29,699 nucleotides of DNA. It comes from Owenweeksia sp964619125. Its GTDB lineage: Bacteria; Bacteroidota; Bacteroidia; Flavobacteriales; Schleiferiaceae. Positions 7,678 through 15,431 of this stretch are shown one piece after another. The DNA lies in assembly GCA_964619125.1 (NCBI GenBank), contig CAZUCA010000042.1, forward strand, positions 1 to 29,699, given 5' to 3'. The stretch's first letter is position 1, and the number at the start of each line of letters is the position of its first letter. The translations under genes were made by a program, and so were the position numbers. The notes under the pieces are model-generated. The model saw only the letters and a program-made list of their open reading frames with translations, had not been told where the DNA came from and made no database searches.

Positions 7678-8233
7678 CTGGGATACTGAACTTTTTCTGT
7701 GGCTTAATCGCTGGGGAACAAAAGATTGGGATCCTTTTTGGTTATGGGTCTCCGAAACCGAAATTTGGATACCGCTGTACCTGCTGTTGTTGGTACTGCT
7801 GTACCGGGCCCGTGACAAAAGGGCCTTCTGGTTTTCACTATTGGTAATAGCGCTCAATGTGGTGTTTACCGACAGCGGCAGTGTGTGGCTTTTTAAAGAG
7901 CAATTTCAGCGTTTGAGGCCTTGCCATGTAGCAGATCTGGCTGGCCGGATGCGACAAGTAAAAGAAGGCTGCGGCGGACAGTATGGTTTTATTTCCAGTC
8001 ATGCCAGCAATACCTTCGGTCTGGCTATCCTGCTGGGACTGCTAATGCGGCCGGCCTTTCGCTATGCCTGGGCTTATTTATTGGGCTGGGCAGTGTTAGT
8101 AAGCTACAGTCGCATTTACCTGGGGGTACATTATCCCCTTGATATACTGGGAGGAGCAGTTTACGGCATGTTTTGCGCGTGGATCAGCTATCGCATTTTC
8201 CTGCTTATTAATACTAGGTATAATCCCCGATGA
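7661..8233 (+). CDS. PAP2-family membrane phosphatase
   Basis: Integral membrane phosphatase of the type 2 phosphatidic acid phosphatase family, likely acting on a lipid (di)phosphate such as undecaprenyl diphosphate or phosphatidylglycerophosphate at the outer face of the inner membrane. The three catalytic motifs are present: KEQFQRLRP near residues 75-83 (motif 1, Lys and Arg-Pro), SSHA near 110-113 in the place of PSGH (motif 2), and SRIYLGVHYPLD near 148-159 (motif 3 with the nucleophile His). About five or six hydrophobic helices span the 190 residues. It overlaps obg by 17 bases and crcB by 4 (ATGA), so it belongs to the adk operon. The substrate cannot be read from sequence. Confidence 0.88.
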   Translation: MTELLNWDTELFLWLNRWGTKDWDPFWLWVSETEIWIPLYLLLLVLLYRARDKRAFWFSLLVIALNVVFTDSGSVWLFKEQFQRLRPCHVADLAGRMRQVKEGCGGQYGFISSHASNTFGLAILLGLLMRPAFRYAWAYLLGWAVLVSYSRIYLGVHYPLDILGGAVYGMFCAWISYRIFLLINTRYNPR

Positions 8234-8619
8234 GCTGGCTGGCAGTTTTTATAGGCGGTGGACTGGGAAGCATTTTGCGCTTCGGGCTCTCCCGCATGGT
8301 GATATCATCACTGGGCGTGGCCCGCATGCCTTGGGCTACCTTGTTCATTAATATCCTGGCTTGTGGAGCGATGGTGCTTATCCTTCACGCCCTGAGCCTG
8401 AAGCAGCAGGAAGCACCGCTGGAGTTACAATTCTGGAGCCGTTTCTGGCTGATTGGTTTTTGTGGGGGCTTCAGCACTTTTTCCACCTTCAGCTATGAAA
8501 ATTATGCCCTGCTGCAACATGGGCAGTGGCTGTTACTGCTGATCAATGTCCTTCTCAGTGTAGCGCTGTGCCTGGCCGTATTCGTCATAGCCGGGCGCTA
8601 TCTTACCTTATCAGTGTAA
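8230..8619 (+). CDS. crcB: Fluoride ion channel CrcB/Fluc
   Basis: Small dual-topology channel that lets fluoride leave the cell. The 129-residue protein has four membrane helices and the family motifs GGGLGSILRFGLSR at residues 7-20, the central LFINILACG (Asn pore residue), and GFCGGFSTFSTFSYEN with the FSTFST phenylalanine/threonine track. Bases 8230-8233 (ATGA) couple it to the PAP2 gene. Many crcB genes are under a fluoride riboswitch, but with this 4-base overlap there is no room for one directly upstream. It meets the convergent PKD protein gene with a 17-base 3' overlap. Confidence 0.94.
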   Translation: MSWLAVFIGGGLGSILRFGLSRMVISSLGVARMPWATLFINILACGAMVLILHALSLKQQEAPLELQFWSRFWLIGFCGGFSTFSTFSYENYALLQHGQWLLLLINVLLSVALCLAVFVIAGRYLTLSV

Positions 8620-10801
8620 TGTAACCACCGCGCCTGAGGGTATAGCCATTTTCCTTCACCCTTGCTATCAGCATATAACTATATACACCCTGCGACAATA
8701 GTTTGCCCCGGTTTTTTAGCCGTCCGTTCCAACTCTCATCGGCGTTGTCAGACTGGAATACAATCTTGCCCCAGCGATCATAGATTTCAAAGTGTACATC
8801 CCTCACATTGGTGATGGTATAACTGAATTCATCGTTGGTGCCATCTCCATTGGGACTGAAGGCATTGGGTATGTTTAATCTGAACGGGGTACCCACATAT
8901 ACCGTGTCTTGCAGGGTGTCAGTGCAGCCAAATTGATTGTAGCTTACATGGGTAAGGATGAAATGACCGGTATCGCTGAAACTGATGTTCTCCTCGACCA
9001 GGTTGTTGAACTCGCGGCCATCACTGATCATAGTTACGGAGGAGTTATGATCAGTGGAGCGGTTGTAGAACTTCACATCAGGCTTATAAATACTGAGCTC
9101 ATCATTATCTAACTGGAAAGCAGAATGGGGCAGGGGATTTACTTTAATCACATCCCTGTATATGTTACGGGCAGAATCGAGGCAGCCCTGGCTTGTTTTG
9201 GCCACATGACTAACGGTGTAGGTGCCGGGGGTGGTGTAAACATGAGTGGGATTGGGTTCCCATGATACAAAACCATCACCGAAGTTCCAGTAGTGGGTAA
9301 TGGGCGTTGCCGCCTCAGATTGGTCGCTAAAACTAACTTCATAAGGAATGCAGCCCTCTGATGGTACCACTGTTTCAGTAAAGACGGGATCGGGATATAT
9401 GCGCATTGTATCGGTGAAACTGGCGGTGCAAAAACCATCATCTACCGTTACCGTGACATAGTAGAGTCCGGGCTGGTCAAAACTGATGCCCTTCGGCTCT
9501 TTCACGGTTTCTGAGGTGCCAACATTAGTGCTTCCGCCAAAGTCCCATTCAAACTCGGCCTTGGTAGTAAAGTGCCCCCCGGTGGTAAAATTGATACTGT
9601 TTCCAGTCAAACAGCGTTGCCCATCAAAGCTGAAAAAGACATTGGTAGAGTCATAAACATGAAAAATTTTATAGGAGGTATCGGCACAAGCCGTATAGGG
9701 TTCAGCCACTAGCATTACCTCATATACACCCGTATCCTGATAGTAATAATTGGGATTTTGCAAACGGCTGGTGTCAGTGGTAACCAGGGTATCGCCAAAA
9801 TCCCAGAAGTAGCTGTTGGCGTTCATACTGATACTGGTAAAATAGATGTTTTTACCAGCGCAAATATTTACCGGGTTTAAAAACTGATCTTCAATTTCAC
9901 TTAAAATGAGCTGGCAGTTCGGACTTACATTAAACTGAAAATCGCGCCGGTTAGTGCTGATTTGCACGCCATTGCGGTACTCACGCGCACAGATGGCAAA
10001 TACATACTGACCAACGGCGGTAGGACGACCACTGAGAATCCCGCTGACCGGGTCAATGCTGAAAGCAGGATTATTGCTGGTAATGGGATAGCTGCTCGAA
10101 AATCCGGAGGTAAAGGGAATCTGGAAATAAGGAGGGGGAGCAGCAGGGTTTGGGGCGGGACTACTGGTTCCTATCCCTGAATTTCGCCCCCCGCCATTCA
10201 GTACTGAGCATAATTCGTAGTAGATGCTATCGCCATCCTGCTCGCTGGCGCTAAGATCCAGATCCACCCTTTGATTGAGGCAAAGTACCACCGGGGGGTC
10301 ACTGTTGTAGCGGGCACTGCTGTTGCAGGTGCTGTCATTGGAGGGGATACTGGTAGTGAAGGTACTGCCCTTGTCTTCGGTAAGGTTATTAATATTGGTA
10401 ATGGTATAGTTGCGGCAACAGCGCTGGTGAACGATCACATATCCGCCGGCAACCGGGGGCAGGTACACGGTATCGAGGTAGATACCTTTTTCAGTGCAAA
10501 CATTAGTGGGCAGGGTGGAGCAATTGTTGGGAGCCTGCAGCGGCAGGGATTTCACCTGACCAAGAGGTATTAGTAGGTTTTGAACCAGTTGCTTGGACGA
10601 GTTAAAAATGGAGACAGCCACGCTGGGATCAAGAGGGGGGATGCCATTGAAACAGTCGCGGTAGATGACGAGCTTAACTTCATAATTGTTATTGCCCACA
10701 CAACGATAACTGAGTTCACCACCAACCAGATGAGAGGCATGGGCCGAAAACCCAAGCGCAAAGAAAGTTATAAGAAACCATAAGCGGTAAACTTGTTTCA
10801 T
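8603..10801 (-). CDS. Secreted PKD-domain protein with gliding-motility-associated (type IX secretion) C-terminal domain
   Basis: Probably an exported, surface-attached adhesin-like protein. I choose the ATG at 10801, giving 732 residues and a clear signal peptide (MKQVYRLWFLITFFALGFSA, cut near HA/SHLVGG); an in-frame ATG at 10828 would add nine residues. The N-terminal domain begins SHLVGGELSYRCVGNNNYEV, common to Bacteroidota surface proteins. Three PKD-like beta domains follow, each with a W(D/N)FG core (YFWDFGDT, FEWDFGGS, HYWNFGDG). The last 85 residues are the CHU_C/gliding-motility C-terminal domain (NIPNAFSPNGDGTNDEF ... YDRWGKIVF), the type B sorting signal for the type IX secretion system. 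It is a single gene, and its partner is unknown. A role in gliding itself is not shown by this domain. Confidence 0.92.
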   Translation of the reverse strand: MKQVYRLWFLITFFALGFSAHASHLVGGELSYRCVGNNNYEVKLVIYRDCFNGIPPLDPSVAVSIFNSSKQLVQNLLIPLGQVKSLPLQAPNNCSTLPTNVCTEKGIYLDTVYLPPVAGGYVIVHQRCCRNYTITNINNLTEDKGSTFTTSIPSNDSTCNSSARYNSDPPVVLCLNQRVDLDLSASEQDGDSIYYELCSVLNGGGRNSGIGTSSPAPNPAAPPPYFQIPFTSGFSSSYPITSNNPAFSIDPVSGILSGRPTAVGQYVFAICAREYRNGVQISTNRRDFQFNVSPNCQLILSEIEDQFLNPVNICAGKNIYFTSISMNANSYFWDFGDTLVTTDTSRLQNPNYYYQDTGVYEVMLVAEPYTACADTSYKIFHVYDSTNVFFSFDGQRCLTGNSINFTTGGHFTTKAEFEWDFGGSTNVGTSETVKEPKGISFDQPGLYYVTVTVDDGFCTASFTDTMRIYPDPVFTETVVPSEGCIPYEVSFSDQSEAATPITHYWNFGDGFVSWEPNPTHVYTTPGTYTVSHVAKTSQGCLDSARNIYRDVIKVNPLPHSAFQLDNDELSIYKPDVKFYNRSTDHNSSVTMISDGREFNNLVEENISFSDTGHFILTHVSYNQFGCTDTLQDTVYVGTPFRLNIPNAFSPNGDGTNDEFSYTITNVRDVHFEIYDRWGKIVFQSDNADESWNGRLKNRGKLLSQGVYSYMLIARVKENGYTLRRGGYITLIR

Positions 10802-10845
10802 CAGGATAGGACAACAAATAAATGACACTTAATTCTCTAAGTTAT

Positions 10846-10853
10846 CAAAAATA
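10846..10853 (-). promoter_or_regulatory. Candidate -7 promoter element for the PKD protein gene
   Basis: On the minus strand the bases read TATTTTTG, a perfect match to the Bacteroidota -7 consensus TAnnTTTG, about 45 bases before the chosen start at 10801. The nearest TTG upstream is 27 bases away, longer than the usual spacing, so only half of the promoter is supported. Confidence 0.35.
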
Positions 10854-10899
10854 TGCGTTGTGCAGACTGATGAATTAGTGCAACGGGTGCGACAGAGCT

Positions 10900-11787
10900 T
10901 TAGAGGCTCATTTGCTCAAAACTGCGAATGGTCTTATAGCCTTTGTTTTGAAAGTAATCCCGGCTGTTTTCGCCCAGTGCCATCACAAAGTCGCCTCCCC
11001 AGGCTCCTAATGATTTAACGCTGCCTTTAAACTCCTTGAAGAGTCTTTGTTTTACCGGTGCAATTCCCATCCAATCGCTCATAAGGGCCTCGTGGGCATC
11101 GATCAGGCGGCAAAGCTCCGCAGCGTTTGGGGCCTGCAGGAATTGGCGGCTCATTTTGCTAACGGCTTTTACTTTTTCAGGATCCTGCTGACGTTGCTTA
11201 AAACGGCGAACTTCAGGGAGGCTACGTTGCTTGGTATTGAGGTGCACAAAAATCACTTCCTTGAAGCAATCGGGGAGCTTGACCTTGTGCCATTGCGGCT
11301 GTGGAGAGAGTTGGTAAATAATTGGTTCTGCTTCACCAGCACAGGCCACGTCATAGCCACTGCCTTCAAACACTTCAAAAAATAATTTCATTGGATCAAC
11401 CTCCAGCCATTGTGCCACCAGGTGCAACAGGGTTGAGCTGCTGCCAAGGCCCCAGTCCTGGGGAAATTCAAGGTGAGTGGATGCTTTTCCACCGGGAAAG
11501 GGGCGATCGCTGCATTCCACTGCCTTCTGCAGCAGGCGTTGCAATTGATGGGCAGTGTCGGCATGGCTGCTATTGATGATCTTGCCCCCGGCATCAAAGC
11601 GGGCCGAAAACCAGAGGTCATCATTCTGGCTATAGCTGCGCCATTCCAAACCATTACTGCCGGCCTGGTAATGCAATATTTGCCCCTTGGCAGTTGGCAT
11701 GGCCAGGGCTTCCGCGCCAGAGAGCACAGCATATTCTCCGGTGAGCAAAAGCTTACCGTGAGCGTAGAAACTATCTTGTCGCCTCAT
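10900..11787 (-). CDS. GYDIA-family GHMP kinase (probable mevalonate-pathway kinase)
   Basis: GHMP-superfamily small-molecule kinase of the kind found beside HMG-CoA reductase in Bacteroidota. The 295-residue protein starts FYAHGKLLLTGEYAVLSG (residues 7-24), the usual mevalonate/phosphomevalonate kinase opening, has the ATP phosphate loop WGLGSSST at 112-119, and then GSGYDVACAG at 142-151, the motif that names the family (here GYDVA rather than GYDIA). Its ATG directly follows the stop of the HMG-CoA reductase gene with no base between, so the two are translated as a pair. It most likely phosphorylates mevalonate or phosphomevalonate; which one is not decided by sequence. The remaining pathway genes are not in the window. 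Confidence 0.87.
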   Translation of the reverse strand: MRRQDSFYAHGKLLLTGEYAVLSGAEALAMPTAKGQILHYQAGSNGLEWRSYSQNDDLWFSARFDAGGKIINSSHADTAHQLQRLLQKAVECSDRPFPGGKASTHLEFPQDWGLGSSSTLLHLVAQWLEVDPMKLFFEVFEGSGYDVACAGEAEPIIYQLSPQPQWHKVKLPDCFKEVIFVHLNTKQRSLPEVRRFKQRQQDPEKVKAVSKMSRQFLQAPNAAELCRLIDAHEALMSDWMGIAPVKQRLFKEFKGSVKSLGAWGGDFVMALGENSRDYFQNKGYKTIRSFEQMSL

Positions 11788-13134
11788 TTAGTCTTTCAGT
11801 ATGCGCGAAGGATCTTTTATGCCGCGCAATTCACAGAATTTACGCACCGCAGCGGAGTGAGAAACCACATTGTCTTTAAAGTACTCAACGATGGTATTCT
11901 TTTCGGCCTCGGTAGCTTCCAGTTGATTGAGGATATTGAGCAGGTGCATTTTCATATGCCCCTTCTGAATACCAGTGGTTACCAGGGCACGCAGGGCGGC
12001 AAAGTTCTGGGCCAGCCCGCTGGAGGCGATGATGGACATCAGTTCGGTTGCCGAAGGTTTGTTGAGCAGTTGCAGTGAAAAACGAACCATGGGGTGCAGT
12101 TTGGTAAGGCCACCCACGGTGCCTATGGCCAGCGGCATATCAATCCAGAAGCGGAACTGCCCATCTTTAACCTCACAGTGGGTAAGGCTGCTGTAGCGTC
12201 CATTACGGGAGGCGTAAGTATGACAGGCAGCCTCTATGGCCCGGTAATCATTACCGGTGGCCACTACTACAGCATCCACGCCGTTCATAATGCCCTTGTT
12301 GTGGGTGGTGGCGCGATAGGGCTCCACCTCCGCAATTTTAACCGCTCTTTCAAACTTGTGGGCAAATTCTTCAGGCGAAATGCCACTGCCTTCAGCCAAC
12401 TGATCAATGCTGCAGCTTACTTCAGCACGGACGATGCACTCAGGAGTGTAATTACTCAAAATACACATCACCACCTGCACCGCTTCATCGGCATTAAAGC
12501 GCTGATCATTGGCCTGGGCGGTGGTCAGTGTTTTTGAGAATTGTTCCAGGCAGGAGTTGATAAAGTTGGCACCCATGCTGTCGCAGGTCTCAAAGCGGGC
12601 TTCCAGCTGAAAGTAATCTTCGAGCTGGTCTGTTTTGTCGATCAACTCGATGGAAAGGATACCTCCGCCCCGGCCGCGCATATTGGCCGTAAGATCATTG
12701 GTGTCGCGGTAAAAATCAGCTTTTATTTCTTCCACAAAGCTGCGGAGCTTCTCCACAGCGCCGCTGTACATAAAGTGTACATGTCCGATTTTGGTAGTGG
12801 CGATAATTTCGGTTTTGAAGCCACCACGCTCGAGCCAGAAATTGGCACTTTTGGAGGCAGCCGCTACCACTGAACTCTCCTCAATGGCCATGGGAATGGC
12901 ATAATACTTACCGTCGATAAGGAAGTTGGGGGCCACCCCATAAGGGGTAAAAAAATTACTGATGGTATTCTCAATAAATTCATCGTGAAGCTTTTGTACG
13001 TCAGCCTCCTCATGCCAATAACTCTTAAGCAAATTGATTGCTTCTTCCTTATTGTCAAAATACTGATCGACAATCCATTCTATCTTTGCCTCTTTGCTGA
13101 GCTTAGAAAAGCCTTTGATTTTTTGCTGCATCAA
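11788..13134 (-). CDS. Hydroxymethylglutaryl-CoA reductase, class II
   Basis: Reduces HMG-CoA to mevalonate, here most likely in the biosynthetic direction because it is paired with a GHMP kinase. The 448-residue protein lacks membrane helices, as class II enzymes do. Catalytic residues line up with the Pseudomonas mevalonii enzyme: Glu86 (AIEESSVVAAAS), Lys279 (THNKGIMNG), Asp295 (ATGNDYRAIEA) and His392 (GHMKMHL). The nucleotide-binding DSMGANFINS motif is near residue 184. Pipelines often label this family 'degradative', but the setting argues otherwise. An AAGGA ribosome site lies 7 bases before the ATG, and TATATTCG at 13152-13159 on the minus strand is a one-mismatch -7 element. The gene supplies isoprenoid precursors that the crt/idi cluster would use. 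Confidence 0.94.
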   Translation of the reverse strand: MMQQKIKGFSKLSKEAKIEWIVDQYFDNKEEAINLLKSYWHEEADVQKLHDEFIENTISNFFTPYGVAPNFLIDGKYYAIPMAIEESSVVAAASKSANFWLERGGFKTEIIATTKIGHVHFMYSGAVEKLRSFVEEIKADFYRDTNDLTANMRGRGGGILSIELIDKTDQLEDYFQLEARFETCDSMGANFINSCLEQFSKTLTTAQANDQRFNADEAVQVVMCILSNYTPECIVRAEVSCSIDQLAEGSGISPEEFAHKFERAVKIAEVEPYRATTHNKGIMNGVDAVVVATGNDYRAIEAACHTYASRNGRYSSLTHCEVKDGQFRFWIDMPLAIGTVGGLTKLHPMVRFSLQLLNKPSATELMSIIASSGLAQNFAALRALVTTGIQKGHMKMHLLNILNQLEATEAEKNTIVEYFKDNVVSHSAAVRKFCELRGIKDPSRILKD

Positions 13135-13244
13135 CTATTCCTTAAAGGTTGCGAATATACAAAGCGCTTAACCTTGAATTAGTATAATTTGTTGGTTAAA
13201 GTGTTGTTAAGGCCGTCACCACTGCTAATACCCCGGATAATACC

Positions 13245-13634
13245 ATGCGCTTTTTGAGTCCATTCTTCTGGCTTTGCCTCTTGCTCTTTGTGCTTAATCA
13301 GATCATGGAGCGGATGGGTTACCTTTTCAGCTGGCTTCCCTCATACCTCGATGATGTGCTGGCCGGCCCCATCGTGTTAGGCTTCGCACTTTTTATCCAG
13401 CAGCAATTTACCTTCCGCAATCGCCATTATCGCTTCAGTGCCTGGCATGTGCTGGTTTATGTCATCTGGTATTCCGTTATTTTCGAACTCATTTTACCCA
13501 TTGGCAATGCCCGTCATACCAGGGATTGGTGGGATATGCTGGCCTACCTGGCCGGAGGAATTTTATTCTACCTCTTTGGCAACCACGCCGCTAAGTCGCA
13601 ATTAACGCTCCAGAAAGTAAAGCGCAGGCGCTAA
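13245..13634 (+). CDS. Small four-helix membrane protein, unknown function
   Basis: A 129-residue hydrophobic protein with about four predicted membrane helices (residues 5-22, 36-54, 66-88 and 96-114) and a basic C-terminus. Tryptophans and the IGNARHTRDWWDMLAYLAGG stretch before the last helix are the most distinctive parts. I recall similar short proteins in flavobacteria that carry the label 'magnesium citrate secondary transporter', but nothing in the sequence supports such a transport role and I would not assign it. It stands alone on the + strand, divergent from HMG-CoA reductase, and overlaps the convergent gene downstream by 4 bases. Confidence 0.75.
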   Translation: MRFLSPFFWLCLLLFVLNQIMERMGYLFSWLPSYLDDVLAGPIVLGFALFIQQQFTFRNRHYRFSAWHVLVYVIWYSVIFELILPIGNARHTRDWWDMLAYLAGGILFYLFGNHAAKSQLTLQKVKRRR

Positions 13635-14200
13635 TACCACAGCTGGTAGGTCTCGTGTAAGCGGTGATTGAGGCGGGCAATGATTTTGGCCTTGCTGAGC
13701 TTTACCAGGCTGAAAAATATGTGTTTGCGCTGAAAAAAGGGGAAGGGCGGATCCAGGGGGCGCATCTCCTGGTCCATAATGATCAGGCCCTCGATGGCCA
13801 TCCTGGGGGTGGCGCCAAATTCGGCGGTAAAAAAAGTGTCGGGTTTCTCTGCCAGCTCCAGCGGTTGAAAGTGACTGTTGAAGAGCTGGCCTTCAAACTT
13901 TCCCTCCCGGATGTTATCGGAAGCGGAGGAGTAGAAAAAGTATACCGGGCAAAAGTCAAAATTATTGCGAAAGGAGAGTACGGCCTCCTTGTTTTCGAGA
14001 TACTGTTTTTCGCGCAATGCCTCTGCTTGTTTATGCCGGCCTTGGGCCTCAAGGGCTTCAATGGACATACTTTTGGTTTGAAGCCGCACCAGCAACATGC
14101 TGTTTTTCAGTTGTCGCAGGTGTTGGCGGGCCTCGTCATTCTGGCCATAAAGGCTGAGGCATATACACAAACTAAAAAGGAGGCTGAGCTTCCGGAGCAT
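13631..14200 (-). CDS. Secreted/periplasmic protein of unknown function
   Basis: I do not recognise this 189-residue protein. It starts with a signal peptide (MLRKLSLLFSLCICLSLYGQ, cut near YG/QN). A charged helical segment (residues 22-75) is rich in Gln, Glu, Lys and Arg and could be a short coiled coil. The second half has hydrophobic strands including FCPVYFFYSS, FFTAEFGATPRMAIEGLIIMD and RKHIFFSLVKLS. No catalytic motif or metal site stands out. It is convergent with the small membrane protein at 13245-13634 (4-base overlap) and lies 48 bases downstream of the sulfur operon in the same direction, so it could be read through from it. Confidence 0.75.
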   Translation of the reverse strand: MLRKLSLLFSLCICLSLYGQNDEARQHLRQLKNSMLLVRLQTKSMSIEALEAQGRHKQAEALREKQYLENKEAVLSFRNNFDFCPVYFFYSSASDNIREGKFEGQLFNSHFQPLELAEKPDTFFTAEFGATPRMAIEGLIIMDQEMRPLDPPFPFFQRKHIFFSLVKLSKAKIIARLNHRLHETYQLWY

Positions 14201-14248
14201 GGGAATGGGTTTATCCCCAAATTTAAAACTCCTTGCGAATAAAAAGGA

Positions 14249-14434
14249 CTAACATTGATTACCGCCACAGCCACTGTTGCGAAAGGCATCGTAGCCGAGC
14301 CATAGACTGATGGGGATTAGCAGGTAAAACTCCCCGAAAATGGCTTCTGCCATAAAGAGTATGGCCAGTAGGAGGCGTAATACCCGCGCTAATGACCAGT
14401 TAAACAGGCGTATTTTGCTTACTGTAGCTTTCAT
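14249..14434 (-). CDS. Mini membrane protein with Cys-containing tail (third gene of sulfur operon)
   Basis: A 61-residue protein with a basic N-terminus (MKATVSKIRLFNWSLARVLR), one or two hydrophobic helices (residues 19-50) and a C-terminal tail RNSGCGGNQC holding two cysteines as C-x4-C. I believe it is a real gene because it lies only 4 bases after the YeiH stop in the same direction and has the layout of small DUF2892/YgaP-like membrane proteins that often accompany rhodanese genes in this phylum. The tail could bind a metal or carry sulfane sulfur; that is inference. No other function can be proposed. Confidence 0.7.
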   Translation of the reverse strand: MKATVSKIRLFNWSLARVLRLLLAILFMAEAIFGEFYLLIPISLWLGYDAFRNSGCGGNQC

Positions 14435-14438
14435 CCGC

Positions 14439-15425
14439 TCATTGGCTTTGCAAGCTGAGTAGTGACACCAGCAGCATAATTTGCAGTAAAAATACGATCA
14501 ATCCGATTACACTGCCCTTGCTGCTGATTTTTAGAAGAGGCTTTACCCTGATCTTCAGGCCTATGCCAGCCATGGCCACTACCAGCAGAAGGTCACCGGC
14601 TGAAGCCAATCCTGCGGACCAGCGTTCAGGAAAAACCCCCAGCTGACTAATGGCAACCGCCCCGATAAAGAGGGCGATGAAAATCGGAAATTTCAGCTTC
14701 GCGGTGCTGGCCTTACTTTTCTTTCGCTGCCTGAAATAAACCAGGAGCAGGAAGGGCACCAACAAGGCGATGCGTCCCATTTTTACCACGGTGGCGACTT
14801 CGCCGGTGGTTTCATTGAGGGAGAATGCCGCCGCTACCACATGTCCCATAGATTGCAATACCCCTCCGGTTAAAATACCCGACTGCAGAGCACTGTAGTC
14901 AAAACTCAGGGCCAGTACCGGCAGTACGGCAATACCGATGAGGCCCAGCAGGTTTATGAGGGTAAGGGCCAAACCGGTTTCTTCTTCATTAGCCTTGATA
15001 AGGGGGGAAGTGGCGGCAATGGCGGCTGAACCACAAATGGCACTGCCGGCACCAAGCAGCACATTAAAGCGTCCGGAGGTGCCAAACCAGCGCCCAATAA
15101 ACACGGCAAAGGCCACTACGGCCACAGCCGAAAAAAGCAGCCAGCCAAATACGGTCCAGCCCAGCTGCAGCAATAATTCGAGCTGAAAGCCAAATCCGAT
15201 CAGGACAATAGCTGCTTCCAGCACATACTTTTCGGTAAAGCGAATGCCGGCCTGGTGCTTGGGTTTCCCCAAAATACTGTTGCCGGCCACAATACCAATC
15301 AAGAGTGCCATGAGGGTGGCGCTGAGGTTGGGCACATACATGCTCACTAAATAGGCCAGCATGGCTGCTAAAAAGGAAGCCCCCAGGCCGGGGGCAACCG
15401 AGGTGTTCTGTGGTGTACTACTCAA
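14439..15425 (-). CDS. YeiH-family putative sulfate/sulfur exporter
   Basis: Integral membrane protein of the UPF0324/YeiH family (PF03601), 328 residues with about ten helices. Family hallmarks are visible: LLIGIVAGN in the second helix, the FTEKYVLEAAIVLIGFGFQL segment, the GAGSAICGSAAIAATSPLIKA loop near residues 125-145 that forms the conserved pore motif, and the AMAGIGLKIRVKPLLK segment near the C-terminus. Members are named putative sulfate exporters, but the substrate is not well established. The gene starts 6 bases after the metallo-beta-lactamase/rhodanese gene and is followed after 4 bases by the mini membrane protein. That supports a role in removing sulfite, sulfate or a related product of sulfane-sulfur oxidation. 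Confidence 0.88.
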   Translation of the reverse strand: MSSTPQNTSVAPGLGASFLAAMLAYLVSMYVPNLSATLMALLIGIVAGNSILGKPKHQAGIRFTEKYVLEAAIVLIGFGFQLELLLQLGWTVFGWLLFSAVAVVAFAVFIGRWFGTSGRFNVLLGAGSAICGSAAIAATSPLIKANEEETGLALTLINLLGLIGIAVLPVLALSFDYSALQSGILTGGVLQSMGHVVAAAFSLNETTGEVATVVKMGRIALLVPFLLLVYFRQRKKSKASTAKLKFPIFIALFIGAVAISQLGVFPERWSAGLASAGDLLLVVAMAGIGLKIRVKPLLKISSKGSVIGLIVFLLQIMLLVSLLSLQSQ

Positions 15426-15431
15426 TTAATG

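Noticed and set aside
8150..8230. Fluoride riboswitch upstream of crcB
   Set aside because: crcB starts inside the end of the PAP2 gene (ATGA overlap), and the bases before it are coding; no riboswitch pattern seen.
11473..12873. Several open frames of 110-200 codons on the + strand
   Set aside because: They are antisense to the GHMP kinase and HMG-CoA reductase, whose catalytic residues are complete; the frames stay open because of the codon bias of the true genes.
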